DNA of 64,000 bases from Acrocarpospora phusangensis (GTDB taxonomy: Bacteria; Actinomycetota; Actinomycetes; Streptosporangiales; Streptosporangiaceae): contig NZ_BOOA01000030.1 in assembly GCF_016862995.1 (NCBI RefSeq), positions 33,928 through 97,927 of the forward strand. Reading direction: 5' to 3'. The notes beneath the pieces were generated by a model. The model searched no databases. It was not told the DNA's origin and saw nothing but the letters and a program-made list of their open reading frames with translations. The translations under genes were made by a program, and so were the position numbers. Below are positions 26,193 to 34,370 of this stretch, in pieces (positions within the stretch are counted from its first letter, which is position 1; the number at the start of each line of letters is the position of its first letter).

Positions 26193-27485
26193 TCAGAGCC
26201 CGACACACGAGAGCGCACGCTGGTAAGCCTCCACACTCGCATCGTGGTCACCCAGCTGGGCCATCGTGTCGGCGGTCTGCTGCCAGCTCTCGGCCACCTT
26301 GCGGGTGGCGGAAAGGTGCTTGAGCGACTCACCGGCCACCGAGAGCTCGCTGCTGCAGTCGGCGTCCCTGCGCTGCATGTAGTAGATCTGCCCGAGCACC
26401 AGATGCACCTCGGAGTGGAGCGTGTGGTTGCTCTCACCGACCAGGCCGAGGGCCTGCTGCGCGTACTCGAGAGCGGCGTCCAGGTTGCCCAGGGCGAGTT
26501 CGGCGCGGGCTAGGAAGATCGAGCCGAGGGTGATGTCGCCCAGCCCGGCGGAGGACTCCTTCAGCCCGCGCATCGAGCGCAGGTGCAGGTCGCGAGCGGC
26601 TTCGGCCTCGGCGGGGCGCACCTGGAGCAGCAGTTTCGCGTAGGCACCGCGCAACCGGGCCAGGTTACGCGGGCCACCGGTCTCGGACTGGATGGCGAGC
26701 GCGCGCTCGATGAGCGACATCGCCTCCTCGCCGAAGCCGACCTGCTCGGCGGCCATGGCGGCTTCCCAGCAGGCGGCGACGATGGAGCGGGGCGTGCCGA
26801 GGCTCTCGGCCGCCGACAGCAGTTCGGTGGCGAACTGGCGGGCCCTGAGCAGATCGCCGCGCTCGATGTAGACCGAGAGCAGGGTGGCGCCGAGTTCGAT
26901 CAGGTCGTCGTTCCAGTTCGGGCGGGCGGTCTCACCGAGCAGGCGCTCGCCCACATGGACACCGTTCTGGAAGTCACCGCTTTCCCGGTAGCAGCGGCAG
27001 AGCGCGATGGCGATGGCCACCCGGCGGGAGGGGGACTGGGATTCCTTGTCCGTGTCCAGCAGGGAACTCAGCACCCTGATCGCCTCGTCGAGCTGCCCGC
27101 ACGCCTCTAGGGAGCGGGCGTAGCCGAACTCGGCGTCCTGCCGGAGCGTGGCCAGACCGAGGATGCTCTTGTCCTCCATGAGCTCGCTGTACCGGCGGCG
27201 CGCCTCGATGAACTCACCGTTCTCCAGCGCCATCCGCGCGAACCTCAGACCGAGGTCGAGCTCTTCCATCTGCTCGGCCGTGACACCATTGACAAGGTAC
27301 GTCAACGAACAGTCGAGCTTCTGCGCAAGCAGCTCCAAAACAGCGGGAGTTGGCGTACGCTTACCACTCTCGATGAGTGAGACGTATGAGTCTGACAATT
27401 CGGGATGGGCGAGCTGGGCCTGAGAGAGACCGCGTTGGCGACGGATTGTTTTTATCCGCTGACCCACCAAATCTTGACTGGTCAC
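26193..27485 (-). CDS. XRE-type HTH regulator with TPR domain, RRNPP-like peptide receptor candidate
   Basis: A 430-residue regulator. Residues 8-65 are a Cro/C1-type helix-turn-helix (RIKTIRRQRGLSQAQLAHPE, then SDSYVSLIESGKRTPTPAVLELLAQKL). Residues 80-430 are about eight tetratricopeptide-like helical pairs with no enzyme motif. This HTH-TPR layout is that of the RRNPP group (PlcR, Rgg, PrgX) that bind exported signalling peptides, and also of other actinobacterial TPR regulators. GTG 27485 is chosen because GGGGTG precedes it and the HTH follows; earlier in-frame codons lie in the promoter gap. It is divergent, 57 bp away, from a 43-residue exported peptide gene. GC content drops to about 55% at its 5' end. 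Peptide sensing is an inference. Confidence 0.88.
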   Translation of the reverse strand: MTSQDLVGQRIKTIRRQRGLSQAQLAHPELSDSYVSLIESGKRTPTPAVLELLAQKLDCSLTYLVNGVTAEQMEELDLGLRFARMALENGEFIEARRRYSELMEDKSILGLATLRQDAEFGYARSLEACGQLDEAIRVLSSLLDTDKESQSPSRRVAIAIALCRCYRESGDFQNGVHVGERLLGETARPNWNDDLIELGATLLSVYIERGDLLRARQFATELLSAAESLGTPRSIVAACWEAAMAAEQVGFGEEAMSLIERALAIQSETGGPRNLARLRGAYAKLLLQVRPAEAEAARDLHLRSMRGLKESSAGLGDITLGSIFLARAELALGNLDAALEYAQQALGLVGESNHTLHSEVHLVLGQIYYMQRRDADCSSELSVAGESLKHLSATRKVAESWQQTADTMAQLGDHDASVEAYQRALSCVGL

Positions 27486-27542
27486 GTGCACCCCTTGAGA
27501 AGATGTAGGCCCCACAACCAAACATCGACGGGAGAACCCCCC

Positions 27543-27674
27543 ATGAAACGCCGCCTCGCCGTAGCTGTCTTAGCTGTTTTGATCGCAGCCGGAGTGGCTG
27601 TCTGGTCAAATGTTACGACTGCAGGCGCCGCTCCGTCTCCCCGCATGCAGATGCCAGCCTTCCACTGCTGCTGA
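27543..27674 (+). CDS. 43-residue exported peptide with C-terminal Cys-Cys, candidate signal
   Basis: The ATG at 27543 follows GGGAGAA. The peptide has a basic start (MKRR), a 17-residue hydrophobic core (LAVAVLAVLIAAGVAVW), a polar SNVTT and an AGAA signal-peptidase site. Cleavage there would release about 13-14 residues: PSPRMQMPAFHCC, with or without one more Ala. The tail is unusual in ending with two cysteines. No membrane anchor remains after cleavage. It is divergent from the XRE-TPR gene with 57 bp between the start codons. A secreted autoinducer read by that regulator is the leading idea. A lipoprotein is excluded because no lipobox Cys follows the core. Confidence 0.7.
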   Translation: MKRRLAVAVLAVLIAAGVAVWSNVTTAGAAPSPRMQMPAFHCC

Positions 27675-27843
27675 TTCGTTACGCACGCAGCACGTGGAGG
27701 AGGGTCGGCCCGGGGTGCTCGGGTGCAGCTCAGAGCACAGTCGGGCACGAAGAACGACCGCGAACCTCCGTACGGAGGAACGCCAACCTGTCCGACATCG
27801 GACACCGGCGCGGCACCTGTGCCGGACATATGGAGAGACGTAC
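27675..27843. promoter_or_regulatory. Gene-free stretch with three tandem palindromes
   Basis: Between the peptide gene and the next small ORF lie three perfect palindromes within 60 bp: CCTCCG-TA-CGGAGG (27765-27778), GTCCGA-CA-TCGGAC (27790-27803) and CGGCAC-CT-GTGCCG (27811-27824). Each has 6-bp arms and a 2-bp centre. They could be a leader structure for the following ORF, protein binding sites, or the end of the peptide transcript. The identical 6+2+6 geometry makes protein dimer sites worth considering. I see no other coding potential here. Confidence 0.5.
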
Positions 27844-27981
27844 ATGGTTGTGGTTGACCAAGGCCGCCTAGAGCGCGGCGGCCGGAGGCCGACCGGAACC
27901 CGGGGTCCGTACGGGGCCAAGCCGCTTCTCTCTCGACAAGACTTCGCGGCCACCCCCTTTCGGACCTACATGACAAGGTAG
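27844..27981 (+). CDS. 45-residue basic peptide ORF
   Basis: ATG 27844 has GGAGAG 6 nt upstream, a good ribosome site. The peptide is strongly basic (RLERGGRRPTGTRG in the first half) and carries no signal peptide. The second half, GPYGAKPLLSRQDFAATPFR, is more mixed. I do not recognise it. It stops 13 bp before a very strong hairpin, so it lies at the end of a transcription unit that may begin with the 43-residue peptide. It may be a small regulator, a modified-peptide precursor, or not expressed. Confidence 0.4.
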   Translation: MVVVDQGRLERGGRRPTGTRGPYGAKPLLSRQDFAATPFRTYMTR

Positions 27982-27994
27982 TCGACTCCATTGT

Positions 27995-28044
27995 GGCGGC
28001 GCTTTCTGGAAGATTCCAGAGAGCGCCGCCTGACTGTTGTCAGG
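27995..28044. terminator. Strong double hairpin terminator
   Basis: Arms of 17 bases at 27995-28011 (ggcggcgctttctggaa) and 28014-28030 pair with one mismatch around a 2-nt ga centre. A second hairpin, CCTGAC-TGTT-GTCAGG, follows at 28029-28044. There is no U tract, as is usual for actinomycete terminators. It lies between the rightward small-peptide unit and the leftward pucR gene and could stop transcription from both sides. The remaining bases to the pucR stop (28045-28121) hold nothing I can identify. Confidence 0.7.
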
Positions 28045-28121
28045 AAGCCTTTCGGGCACATTCTGTTACCGTCCGAACACGTGGGGTCACCAGTTCTTGG
28101 AATTTCTCCGGGAATTCGAAT

Positions 28122-29600
28122 TCAGGACGCCCGCAGAGCGAGATAAAGGTCTACTCGATCCGCCATGGCGGAAAGATCTTTTCCAGTCAATTCCTCTACT
28201 CGCCGGATGCGATATCGGACCGTGTTCACATGCACGTGCAGATGCTCAGCACAACTGTTCCAGGAACCTGCACAATCAAGGAAAGTCCCGAGCGTCCTTA
28301 CAAGATCCGCCTGATGTTTTCTGTCATACGCGAAGAGCGGCGCCAGCAACCGTTCCGAGAATGATCGGCGAACGTCGCCGGGAACGGTGGCCAGCAGCAA
28401 CGCGTGCGTATAGATCTCCGCGCTGGTGACCACTCCGCCGCCGCGCGCCTCGGCCATCCGCCGCGCGTACCCGGCCTCCTCCACGCCGCCGCGGATGGCG
28501 GCGGGCCCGGTCAGGCCGGCGCTGACGCCCACGGACACGGCGACACCCGCGAGCGCGGCCACCCGGGCGGTGAGGGCGGCGGCGACCGTGTCGGCCGTAC
28601 CCGACCTGAGCGGGACCAGGGCGAACGCGCCGTCGGCCGCGGCGGCGGCGACCACCCGCCGGTCCATCAGCTCCTCCACCACCTGCCCGCCCAGCACGGC
28701 GGGATCGGCCCCGGGATCGGCCACTGTGGCGGAAATCACGGCGTACGGCTCGCCCGCGTCGATGCCGCACGTGCGGAGCCGGGCCGAGAGTTCGGACAGG
28801 TCGGCGCTCCCCGCGGCGGCGAGCGCGATCAGTTGTTCGGCCAGCCGACGCTCGACTCGGCGGCCCCCCTCCATCCGGGTCCTTTCCAGCGCCACGCACG
28901 AGGCCAGCTCGTACCCGATCTCGGGGTCCAGCTCGCCGCCGCAGACCAGGGCCCACCCGGCGGCCCGGTGCGCCCGGTCCACCGCGAAGATCGTGTACGG
29001 CCCCGGCACGACCAGCGGCAGCCGCGTGGCGCCGAGGAAGGCGGCGGCCAGCCGGGCCACGTCCGCGTCCGGCACCGAACCCGCGATGAGGGCGCCCGCG
29101 GCGGAGACCACCGCGCCGGTGACGTCCAGTTCGTCGGCCATCAGCGCGCACAGCTCGGTCAGGCCCGCGCCCTCGGCCACGGCCGCCACGATCCGCCGGT
29201 GCCGCCCGAGCGCGCGCCGCAGGTCGCCGGCCTGGGCTCCGGCCAGGCGGCGGGTGACGGCCTCGGTGACCGCGCCGAAGGACACCTCGACGGGCACCTC
29301 GATCAGCGGCAGCCCGCGCTCCCGGCAGGCCTCCAGCAGGTCCCCGGGGACGTGGCCGAGCCGGGCGTCCCCGGCGGCCAGCGCGGACACCCCGCCGCGG
29401 ACCAGGATGTCGACGAACCGGCGCGAGTCGGCGGGCTCCTGCCGCCACATCATCCCGGTCAGCACCAGCTCGCCGCCGGACAGGTAGCGTCCGGGGTCGG
29501 GCAGGTCGGTGACGAGCGCGCCGGTGATCTCGGCGTGCGTCTCGCCGGCGAGCAGGATGAGCCGCAGATCGTCGAGAGCCAGGAGATCGCTTATCTGCAC
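28122..29600 (-). CDS. PucR-family regulator (purine catabolism type)
   Basis: A 492-residue regulator with the PucR N-terminal sensory domain (about 1-125), a GGDEF-like middle region and a C-terminal helix-turn-helix of the HTH_30 type (LHVHVNTVRYRIRRVEELTG). It starts at GTG 29600 without a ribosome site; TAGTCT (29612-29607, reverse strand) lies 6 nt upstream, so the transcript is probably leaderless. It is divergent from a xanthine-dehydrogenase Mo subunit, the classical PucR target. The last about 85 codons are far poorer in GC (about 50% at 28141-28320) than the rest (83% at 28501-28560), although the protein motif is intact. Confidence 0.88.
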   Translation of the reverse strand: MQISDLLALDDLRLILLAGETHAEITGALVTDLPDPGRYLSGGELVLTGMMWRQEPADSRRFVDILVRGGVSALAAGDARLGHVPGDLLEACRERGLPLIEVPVEVSFGAVTEAVTRRLAGAQAGDLRRALGRHRRIVAAVAEGAGLTELCALMADELDVTGAVVSAAGALIAGSVPDADVARLAAAFLGATRLPLVVPGPYTIFAVDRAHRAAGWALVCGGELDPEIGYELASCVALERTRMEGGRRVERRLAEQLIALAAAGSADLSELSARLRTCGIDAGEPYAVISATVADPGADPAVLGGQVVEELMDRRVVAAAAADGAFALVPLRSGTADTVAAALTARVAALAGVAVSVGVSAGLTGPAAIRGGVEEAGYARRMAEARGGGVVTSAEIYTHALLLATVPGDVRRSFSERLLAPLFAYDRKHQADLVRTLGTFLDCAGSWNSCAEHLHVHVNTVRYRIRRVEELTGKDLSAMADRVDLYLALRAS

Positions 29601-29707
29601 AAGCCCAGACTATTTGGACGAATCTACAAGGGGTATGCTCCGCCCGGTCCCGCGTTTCATGGCCGCGCCCATGGCCCCTCCGTGACCTGGGCTGATGTAC
29701 TCGCCCT

Positions 29708-31936
29708 ATGAGTATTGCCACGGGACAGAGCCGGAGCGCGGTCCAGGGCGTCGGCCAGAGCGTGCCGCGCCCGGACGGCACGCTGAAGGTCACCGGTGAG
29801 TTCGCCTACTCCTCCGACCTGTGGCTGGACGGCATGCTCTGGGGCGCCACCCTGCGCAGCCCGCACCCGTCCGCGTGGATCGAGTCCATCGACATCGGCC
29901 CCGCGCTGGCCATGCCCGGCGTGTACGCGGTGCTCACCCACGAGGACGTCCCCGGCGCGAAGTTCTACGGCCTGGAACACAAGGACCAGCCGGTCCTGGC
30001 CATCGACCAGGTCCGCTACCAGGGCGAGCCGGTCGCGCTGGTCGCCGCCGACCACCCCGAGACGGCCCGCCGCGCCGCCGACGCCATCCAGGTCGGGTAC
30101 GGCCTGCGCGAAGCGGTCACCGACCCCCGCCGCGCCGCCTTCGACCCCGGCTGCCCCCAGGTCAACCCGCACGGCAACGTGGTCCGCCACCAGCCCGTCC
30201 GGGTCGGCTCCGAGTTCACCGCCGACGTGGTGGTGACCGGCGAGTACGAGGTGGGCATGCAGGACCAGGCCTTCCTCGGCCCCGAGTCCGGCCTGGCCGT
30301 GCCCGCCGAGGACGGCGGCGTGGACCTCTACATCGCCACCCAGTGGCTGCACGTGGACCAGGACCAGGTCGCGCCCTGCCTCGGCCTGCCCAAGGAGAAG
30401 GTACGCCTCACCCTGGCCGGCGTGGGGGGCGCGTTCGGCGCCCGCGAGGACCTGTCCATGCAGATCCACGCCGCCATGCTGGCCCTGCGCACCGGCAAAC
30501 CCGTAAAGATCGTGTACGGCCGGGAGGAGTCCTTCTTCGGCCACGTGCACCGGCACCCGGCCTGGATGCGCTACGAGCACGGCGCGACCGCCGAGGGCGA
30601 ACTCGTGTACGTCAAGGCCGAGATCGTCCTCGACGGCGGCGCGTACACCTCGTCCTCGCCCGCCGTGGTCGGCAACGCGGCCTCGCTGGGCGTGGGGCCG
30701 TACGAGGTGGACAACGTCTGGATCGATGCGTACGGGACCTACACCAACAACCCGCCCTGCGGGGCGATGCGCGGCTTCGGCGCGGTCCAGGCGTGCTACG
30801 CGTACGAGTCGCAGATGGATCGGCTGGCCGAGGCGTGCGGGCTGTCGCCCGTGGAGATCCGGGTGCGGAACGCGGTCTCCCAGGGGTCGCGGCTGGCGAC
30901 CGGGCAGGTGATCGACACGCCCGCGCCGCTGGCCGAGATGCTGCTGGAGCTGGCCGCGATGCCGATGCCCGGCCCGGGTTCTTCCGATCTGCGGGAGTTG
31001 CCCGGCGGGGTGGCGCAGACCACGCACGGCGAGGGAGTGCGCCGGGGTGTCGGGTACGGCGTGGGCATCAAGAACATCTGCTTCTCGGAGGGGTTCGACG
31101 ACTACTCCACCGCGCGGGTCCGGGTGGAGTTGCTCGGTGACGAGCCGCATGTGCTGGTGCACACGGCGGCGGCCGAGGTCGGCCAGGGGCTGATCATGGT
31201 CAAGACGCAGATCGCCAGGACCGAGCTGGGCATCGACCGGGTGACGATCGTTCCGGCGGACACGTCCGTGGGTTCGGCGGGGTCGTCGTCGGCGTCGCGG
31301 CAGTCGTACATGACGGGCGGGGCGGTCAAGGTGGCCTGTGAGGCCGTCAGGGAGCGGCTGGACCGGTTGCGGGAGGGCGGCAGGACGCTGGCGGAGGTGC
31401 TGGCGGACGGGCCGGTGGAGGAGACCCGGGAGTACCGGCATCGGCGTACCTTCCCGATGGATCCGGTGACCGGGCAGGGGGACTCGCACACGCAGCTGGC
31501 GCTGTGCGTGCACCGCGCGGTGGTGGACGTGGACGTGGAGCTGGGCCTGGTCAAGGTGGTGGAGCTGGCGGCCGTGCAGGACGTGGGGCGGATCATCAAT
31601 CCGCTGGCGCTGGAAGGGCAGATCCACGGCGGGTCCGCGCAGGGGCTCGGGCTGGCGTTGATGGAGGAGATCCAGGTCAGGGATGGAAAGGTGCTGAACC
31701 CTTCGTTCACCGACTACCTGATCCCCACGATCCTGGACATGCCGCCGATGCGCCTGTCGATCCTGGAGAACCCGGACCCGCACGCGCCGTACGGGCTGCG
31801 CGGCGCGGGCGAGCCGCCGACGCTCTCCTCCACACCCGCCATCGCCGCCGCCGTGCGGGACGCGACGGGACTGCCGCTGGCAAGGGTGCCGATCCGGCCG
31901 GACGACATCGCCCTGGCCGTGCCCGCCGAAGTCTGA
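29708..31936 (+). CDS. Xanthine dehydrogenase family, molybdopterin-binding subunit (PucD-like)
   Basis: A 742-residue Mo-hydroxylase large subunit. The first domain covers about residues 15-125 (DGTLKVTGEFAYSSD opening). The Mo-binding part has GVGGAFGAREDL, AMRGFGAVQACYAYE, TAAAEVGQGL and the catalytic Glu in GLRGAGEPPTLSS near the end. It would hydroxylate purines or other N-heterocycles. The enzyme needs FAD and [2Fe-2S] subunits, and neither is in the window: the next gene is unrelated and on the opposite strand. It is divergent from pucR across 107 bp. Partners must be encoded elsewhere or the operon has been broken. Confidence 0.92.
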   Translation: MSIATGQSRSAVQGVGQSVPRPDGTLKVTGEFAYSSDLWLDGMLWGATLRSPHPSAWIESIDIGPALAMPGVYAVLTHEDVPGAKFYGLEHKDQPVLAIDQVRYQGEPVALVAADHPETARRAADAIQVGYGLREAVTDPRRAAFDPGCPQVNPHGNVVRHQPVRVGSEFTADVVVTGEYEVGMQDQAFLGPESGLAVPAEDGGVDLYIATQWLHVDQDQVAPCLGLPKEKVRLTLAGVGGAFGAREDLSMQIHAAMLALRTGKPVKIVYGREESFFGHVHRHPAWMRYEHGATAEGELVYVKAEIVLDGGAYTSSSPAVVGNAASLGVGPYEVDNVWIDAYGTYTNNPPCGAMRGFGAVQACYAYESQMDRLAEACGLSPVEIRVRNAVSQGSRLATGQVIDTPAPLAEMLLELAAMPMPGPGSSDLRELPGGVAQTTHGEGVRRGVGYGVGIKNICFSEGFDDYSTARVRVELLGDEPHVLVHTAAAEVGQGLIMVKTQIARTELGIDRVTIVPADTSVGSAGSSSASRQSYMTGGAVKVACEAVRERLDRLREGGRTLAEVLADGPVEETREYRHRRTFPMDPVTGQGDSHTQLALCVHRAVVDVDVELGLVKVVELAAVQDVGRIINPLALEGQIHGGSAQGLGLALMEEIQVRDGKVLNPSFTDYLIPTILDMPPMRLSILENPDPHAPYGLRGAGEPPTLSSTPAIAAAVRDATGLPLARVPIRPDDIALAVPAEV

Positions 31937-31972
31937 CGCGTCGGTTTCTCGCCGATATCCGGCGCCGTTCAC

Positions 31973-32045
31973 GCAGGTGACGCGCCGCACCGGCACCAGA
32001 GGGGCCGCCGGTTCATGCTGATCGACGCTTGTCTGCGCAGGTGAC
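31973..32045. repeat. 12-bp direct repeat in the gap after the xanthine dehydrogenase gene
   Basis: cgcaggtgacgc occurs at 31973-31984 and again at 32034-32045, start to start 61 bp, about six helical turns. The 159-bp gap lies between two converging genes and has no ORF that I can support. The role is unknown; it may be a duplication scar. Confidence 0.4.
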
Positions 32046-32095
32046 GCCTCTCATCGCGAGGGTGTCGAGAGCAACCGGGTTCGTCCTGCCGACGT

Positions 32096-33109
32096 TTAGA
32101 GGTCGCCGGGGTCGCAGGCGATGTTGTTGCCGTTCTTGTCGACGTACCAGTTGTACTGGGGGTGGATGCCCTTGTGGAAGGGGCCGACGCCGGCGGCGAT
32201 GGCGTCGCGGCAGCTGGCGTAGCGGGTCTCGTTGCCGGCGGCTCCGGTGGTGCCGCCCGTGGTCGTGCCGGCGGGGGTGTCGCCCGCCTGGGGAACCAGG
32301 GGCTGGCCGGTCGTCGTTCCCCCCGGCTGGGTGCCGGGCGGGGTCGCGGCGGGCGCGTTGGGGTCGCCAGCGGCGGGTGAGGAGACCGGGGGCGGCTGCT
32401 GCTGCGCGGGCGGGGAGACGGCGGCGGGGCCGTTGAGGCGGGCCAGCATGGAGGTCGCCTCCTGCTGGGTGAAGCCGGCGATGCTCAGGCTGTCCTCGGT
32501 GATCTCCTGGGCCACCCGGGGCGCGGCCACGACGCGGTCGGCGACCACGATGGCGAGCTGCCGCTGGACCGTCTCCCGGGTCAGGTCGGCGATCTGCTGG
32601 CGGGTGTCCGGCGCGAGCACGACCCGCACCGAGTAGGTCCCGTCCTGCTCGGCCACCGACTCGATCTTCTGCACCACGGTCACGGTCACCCCGGGCTCCA
32701 GCTGGTAGCAGAGGGCCCCGGTGTCGTCGGGCACGGCCTCGGCCCCCGCGCAGGGCGCCTGACCGACCAGGTCGACCGGCGCGAAGTGCAGCGGCGTGGC
32801 CAGGCGGCGCAGCGTGGTGGTGGACAGGGGCGGCGCGTCCGGGTTGCGGGTCATCAGCACGGCGACGGTGCCCAGCACCCCGCTCATCACCACGACCAGC
32901 ACCAGCGCCACGGTCAACGCCACGGTGGTGCGCCTGGTGGCCTGCGGCGGCCCGCTCGGCTGCGAGCCGGTCCCGATCGGCCCGACCAGAGCTCCGCCGC
33001 CGCCGGCGCCCGGCTCCGTGGCCGCCTGCGTGGTGGTGCCGTGGTCGGGTACGGGCTCGGCCGCCCCCGGCACCGGCGTGTTGTACATCCCGACCTCGAT
33101 CCCTGCCAT
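32096..33109 (-). CDS. Membrane-anchored protein: SecD P1-head-like domain plus excalibur Ca-binding tail
   Basis: A 337-residue protein. The first about 60 residues are cytosolic and Gly/Pro-rich. One TM helix follows (TVALTVALVLVVVMSGVLGTVAVL), then an external domain (about 110-225) resembling the SecDF P1 head: two Cys in PCAGAE...LCYQL, VTVVQKIESV, IVVADRVVAAPRV and FTQQEATSMLARL. A Pro/Gly/Thr-rich spacer of about 60 residues ends in an excalibur-type motif (YASCRDA...DKNGNNIACDPGDL) that binds calcium in surface proteins. It is not a SecD translocase, as the multi-TM part is missing. Function unknown; cell-surface role likely. Confidence 0.75.
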   Translation of the reverse strand: MAGIEVGMYNTPVPGAAEPVPDHGTTTQAATEPGAGGGGALVGPIGTGSQPSGPPQATRRTTVALTVALVLVVVMSGVLGTVAVLMTRNPDAPPLSTTTLRRLATPLHFAPVDLVGQAPCAGAEAVPDDTGALCYQLEPGVTVTVVQKIESVAEQDGTYSVRVVLAPDTRQQIADLTRETVQRQLAIVVADRVVAAPRVAQEITEDSLSIAGFTQQEATSMLARLNGPAAVSPPAQQQPPPVSSPAAGDPNAPAATPPGTQPGGTTTGQPLVPQAGDTPAGTTTGGTTGAAGNETRYASCRDAIAAGVGPFHKGIHPQYNWYVDKNGNNIACDPGDL

Positions 33110-33153
33110 CGCCCGCAGAGCCTATCGAGGTCTGCCAAGGCACGGTAATCGGA

Positions 33154-33166
33154 TGACATTCTGTCA
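33154..33166. promoter_or_regulatory. Palindrome TGACA-TTC-TGTCA upstream of ald
   Basis: A perfect 5-bp inverted repeat with a 3-bp centre lies in the 124-bp divergent gap, 67 bp before the ald start, and a further TGTCA half occurs at 33185-33189. TAAGGC (33222-33227) lies 6 nt before the ald ATG and could be a leaderless -10 box. In mycobacteria ald is controlled by the Lrp-type AldR; whether this is an equivalent site is untested. Confidence 0.4.
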
Positions 33167-33233
33167 CCAAGCGCTCGCAACTCCTGTCAGACTGCCCCCC
33201 GGTCGTGGGCCGAACCGCGGGTAAGGCTCCGTT

Positions 33234-34367
33234 ATGAAGGTCGGAGTGCCACGCGAGGTCAAGAACAACGAGTTCCGGGTCGCGCTCACCCCCGCGGGCG
33301 CGCACGAACTGGTCCGGCACGGCCACCGAGTCCTCGTCGAGCGGGGCGCGGGCGCGGGCTCGGCCATCGCGGACGAGGACTTCGCCGCAGCCGGGGCCGT
33401 CCTGATCGGTTCCGCCGACGACGTCTGGGCCGACGGCGACCTGATCCTCAAGGTGAAGGAGCCGGTCCCGGAGGAGTACCACCGGATGCGGAAGGGCCAG
33501 GTGCTCTTCACGTACCTGCATCTGGCGGCCTCGATGGCGTGCACGCGGGCGATGCTGGAGTCGGGCGTGACGGGCATCGCGTACGAGACGGTGCAGACCG
33601 CGGCCGGGACGCTGCCGCTGCTGGCCCCCATGTCGGAGGTGGCCGGGCGGCTGGCCACCCAGGTGGGCGCCTACCACCTGATGCGGCCGGGCGGCGGGCG
33701 CGGTGTGCTCATGGGCGGCGTGCCCGGCGTGTACGCGGCCAAGGTGGCGGTGATCGGGGCCGGGGTGGCCGGGATGAACGCGGCGGCGATCGCGCTCGGC
33801 ATGCAGGCCGAGGTGCTGCTGCTGGACCGGGACGTGGACCGGCTGCGGCAGGCCGACGCGGTCTACCGGGGGCACTGCCAGACGGTCGCGTCCAACGCGT
33901 ACGAGGTGGAGCGGGCGGTGCTGGACGCGGACCTGGTGATCGGCGCGGTGCTGGTGGCCGGGGCGAGGGCGCCGAAGCTGGTCGGGGACGACCTGGTGAG
34001 CCGGATGAAACCGGGCTCCGTGCTGGTCGACGTCTCCATCGACCAGGGCGGCTGCTTCGAGGGCTCCCGGCCGACCACCCACGACGACCCCGTCTACCGG
34101 GTGCACGACTCGATCTTCTACTGCGTGGCCAACATGCCGGGCGCGGTCCCGCACACCTCCACGTACGCGCTGACCAACGTCACCGTCCCGTACGCGCTGG
34201 CGATCGCGGACCTGGGCTGGCGGGCCGCGCTGGCCGCGGACGAGGCGCTGGCGCGCGGCCTCAGCACGCACCAGGGGCACCTCACCAGCCGGCCCGTGGC
34301 CGAGGCGCACGGGCTGGAGTGGATGCCCCTGGAAGGACTGCTGGAACCGCGCCCGAAACCCCGCTGA
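33234..34367 (+). CDS. ald: Alanine dehydrogenase
   Basis: Interconverts L-alanine with pyruvate and ammonium using NAD+; cytosolic. The 377 residues show the full family pattern: [28 protein letters not shown] (catalytic Lys), YLHLAAS with the catalytic His, the NAD loop [18 protein letters not shown] and [11 protein letters not shown]. It ends shortly after ATSRP-like residues [12 protein letters not shown]. The length is normal. It stands alone and converges with the DUF3105 gene, 3 nt between stops. Confidence 0.96.
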   Translation: MKVGVPREVKNNEFRVALTPAGAHELVRHGHRVLVERGAGAGSAIADEDFAAAGAVLIGSADDVWADGDLILKVKEPVPEEYHRMRKGQVLFTYLHLAASMACTRAMLESGVTGIAYETVQTAAGTLPLLAPMSEVAGRLATQVGAYHLMRPGGGRGVLMGGVPGVYAAKVAVIGAGVAGMNAAAIALGMQAEVLLLDRDVDRLRQADAVYRGHCQTVASNAYEVERAVLDADLVIGAVLVAGARAPKLVGDDLVSRMKPGSVLVDVSIDQGGCFEGSRPTTHDDPVYRVHDSIFYCVANMPGAVPHTSTYALTNVTVPYALAIADLGWRAALAADEALARGLSTHQGHLTSRPVAEAHGLEWMPLEGLLEPRPKPR

Positions 34368-34370
34368 GGG

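Noticed and set aside
27405..27542. Longer form of the 43-residue peptide starting inside the XRE gene
   Set aside because: The extra 46 residues are antisense to the regulator and would bury the signal peptide; ATG 27543 has its own ribosome site.
27868..28059. 63-codon minus-strand ORF across the double hairpin
   Set aside because: It runs through the terminator stem and antisense to the 45-residue ORF, with no ribosome site that I can support.
28085..28125. Repeated gaattc words and short near-repeats just past pucR
   Set aside because: Simple chance repeats in an AT-richer stretch; too few units and no constant spacing for a CRISPR or repeat array.
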